The notes beneath the pieces were generated by a model, which was given only the letters and a program-made list of their open reading frames with translations, had not been told where the DNA came from and ran no database searches. 64,000 nt of DNA from Roseovarius sp. A-2 (GTDB taxonomy: Bacteria > Pseudomonadota > Alphaproteobacteria > Rhodobacterales > Rhodobacteraceae). The stretch covers positions 1 through 64,000 of the forward strand of contig NZ_BDIY01000016.1 of assembly GCF_002072155.1 (NCBI RefSeq), given 5' to 3'. Both the position numbers and the translations under genes were made by a program. Of the stretch, positions 62,854-64,000 are shown piece after piece (position 1 is the stretch's first letter; the number at the start of each line of letters is the position of its first letter).

Positions 62854-64000
62854 GCGCGCCTCTCCGGTCTGAGGGTTTCGGGCGGCGTGCCGGTCGCATA
62901 GCCCTCAAAAAGCCGCGCCAGCCATGCCGCCTCGCTGTCGGAGGCGAACTCTTCGACCACCCGCGCGCGCCCGGCCTCGCCCATGCGACGGCGCAGCGCC
63001 GGATCGCCCAGCACCCGCGTCAGCGCCGCGCGCAGCGCCACCGCGTCACCGGGCGACACCAAGAGCCCGCTTTCCCCGTCCTCGACCAGTTCCGCCACGC
63101 CCGCGATGCGCGTCGTCACCACCGGCACGCGGGCGGCCAATGCCTCCATCAGCACCACAGGCAGCCCTTCGGCGAAACTTGGCAGGACCAGCGCGGTCGC
63201 CTCGTGAAGCAATGCCGCCACCTCGTCTTGCGATTTGTAGCCGACGAAGTCCACATGATCCCCAAGGCCCTGCGCCCGTGCCTGCAAACATTCACACTCC
63301 GGCCCGTCGCCGACCAGCGTCAGGCGCAAATCCGGATGATCCGCGATCAGTTCCTGCATGGCCTCCAGCAGCACCGGCACACCCTTGACCGCCGCCATCC
63401 GCCCGACGAAGAGAAGATGCGCGGGCGCGTCCGGCGCAGGCCCGTCATAGCGCGCGGGGTCAACCCCGCAGTGCACGATATGCAGCTTGCTCCAATGCTC
63501 AGGGCTTGAAAACGCCATCGCCTGCGAGCGGGCAAAATGGCTGATGCAGGCCACAAACCGCGCCCGCGCGATCTTTTCATCCAGCCGCCAGCGATAGGAG
63601 TCAAAGAAAATATCCGGCCCGTGCAGGGTGAAACTGTAGGGAATGCCCGACATTTCCGAGGCCAGCATCGCGACCGTGCAACTCGACTTGGCGATGTGGT
63701 TATGCAGATGCGTCAGGCCCCGCGCGCGCAAATGCTGTGCCAGCACGGCGGCCTCGGCGAGGTAGATGAATTGATAGAGCGTCGGCTTGATGCCGCCCGG
63801 GCGTGTCCGCCACGCCAGCCGCAGCGCCCGCAGCCAGGCGACCGGCCTGCGCCATGCCGCCAGATGCGCCGCGATCAGGCCGCGTGGCGAGAGGGACGCC
63901 TCCAGCACATGAAACGTGCCCGCTGCCTCTGTCCGCTGCTCTGGTCCGGTGTGATGATCCGTCCCGGTGCGGCGCATCGAACAGGTCTCGACCGTCAGGC
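62850..64000 (-). CDS. glycosyltransferase family 4, 5' end beyond the window
   Basis: At least 383 residues; the frame stays open to the right edge, and the segment LTVETCSMRRTG directly upstream of the internal ATG at 63977 fits the family, so the true start lies outside. The C-terminal domain shows LLFVGRMAAVKGVPVLLEAM, GDGPECECLQ, FVGYKSQDEVAALLHEATALVLPSFAEGLPVVLMEALA with the EX7E motif, and GVAELVEDGESGLLV. The middle LHNHIAKSSCTVAMLAS and FTLHGPDIFF are colanic-acid/WcaL-like. First visible gene of the minus-strand GT4-GT2-fusion operon. Confidence 0.9.
   Translation of the reverse strand, partial: LTVETCSMRRTGTDHHTGPEQRTEAAGTFHVLEASLSPRGLIAAHLAAWRRPVAWLRALRLAWRTRPGGIKPTLYQFIYLAEAAVLAQHLRARGLTHLHNHIAKSSCTVAMLASEMSGIPYSFTLHGPDIFFDSYRWRLDEKIARARFVACISHFARSQAMAFSSPEHWSKLHIVHCGVDPARYDGPAPDAPAHLLFVGRMAAVKGVPVLLEAMQELIADHPDLRLTLVGDGPECECLQARAQGLGDHVDFVGYKSQDEVAALLHEATALVLPSFAEGLPVVLMEALAARVPVVTTRIAGVAELVEDGESGLLVSPGDAVALRAALTRVLGDPALRRRMGEAGRARVVEEFASDSEAAWLARLFEGYATGTPPETLRPERRA

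Overview
The window is GC-rich alphaproteobacterial chromosome. Gene content points to the family Rhodobacteraceae (Roseobacter group): the block argS - SPOR protein - nagZ - scpA - scpB, a Hint-domain protein next to erpA, the order yfgM-like - bamB - der, and above all a fused exosortase E/protease of the VPEID-CTERM type. This assignment is by family recognition and is not proven by a search. I see no rRNA, tRNA, CRISPR array, insertion sequence or prophage. Intergenic space is small: the longest gene-free stretches are 24383-24645, 1832-2080, 16062-16278 and 11990-12201, all under 300 bases.

Layout. 0-12 kb: an alpha/beta hydrolase, a glutathione S-transferase-like protein, an EamA transporter, the envelope block yfgM-like/bamB/der on the minus strand, and an RND efflux adaptor and pump. 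12.2-14.0 kb: a 61-residue protein with a VPEID-type C-terminal sorting signal, facing a two-domain exosortase-CPBP protease. 14-16 kb: an esterase, a DNA glycosylase and a LuxR-type regulator with a degenerate receiver. Divergent from the regulator lies a four-gene serine-cycle operon (sgaA, malyl-CoA lyase, mtkA, mtkB; 16.3-20.5 kb). 20.6-29.7 kb: an alcohol dehydrogenase, a 35-residue protein, ndk, an ABC-F ATPase, MarC, a membrane-anchored retropepsin-like protease, a ycjX/GNAT/ycjF operon, a ThiE-like protein and a 48-residue basic protein. 29.8-39.3 kb: the scpBA-nagZ-SPOR-argS block, a degenerate SDR, dgt, erpA, the Hint protein and xth. 39.3-40.8 kb: a TIGR04283-type glycosyltransferase and ygfZ.

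40.8-64 kb is an accessory surface-polysaccharide locus with assembly-line enzymes built in. It holds two GT4 and three GT2 glycosyltransferases, a Wzx-like flippase, a Wzz-like chain-length protein, a CpsD/Wzc-like kinase with a Pro-Glu repeat, and a Gfo/Idh/MocA-epimerase fusion. Inside it is a tightly coupled four-gene run with ATGA overlaps: a type I polyketide synthase (KS-AT-KR-DH-ACP-TE), a GT2, a formyltransferase/adenylation/luciferase-like monooxygenase/PCP protein, and a Sfp-type phosphopantetheinyl transferase. The simplest inference is that an acyl and/or formylated, oxidised amino-acyl group is made and attached to a sugar that the same locus assembles and exports. No Wzy polymerase or Wza exporter is in the window; the locus runs off the right edge.

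The two systems most worth following are the exosortase E/VPEID pair and the PKS-NRPS-polysaccharide locus. Elsewhere in bacteria exosortases often accompany exopolysaccharide genes, so a link between the two is possible but is inference only.
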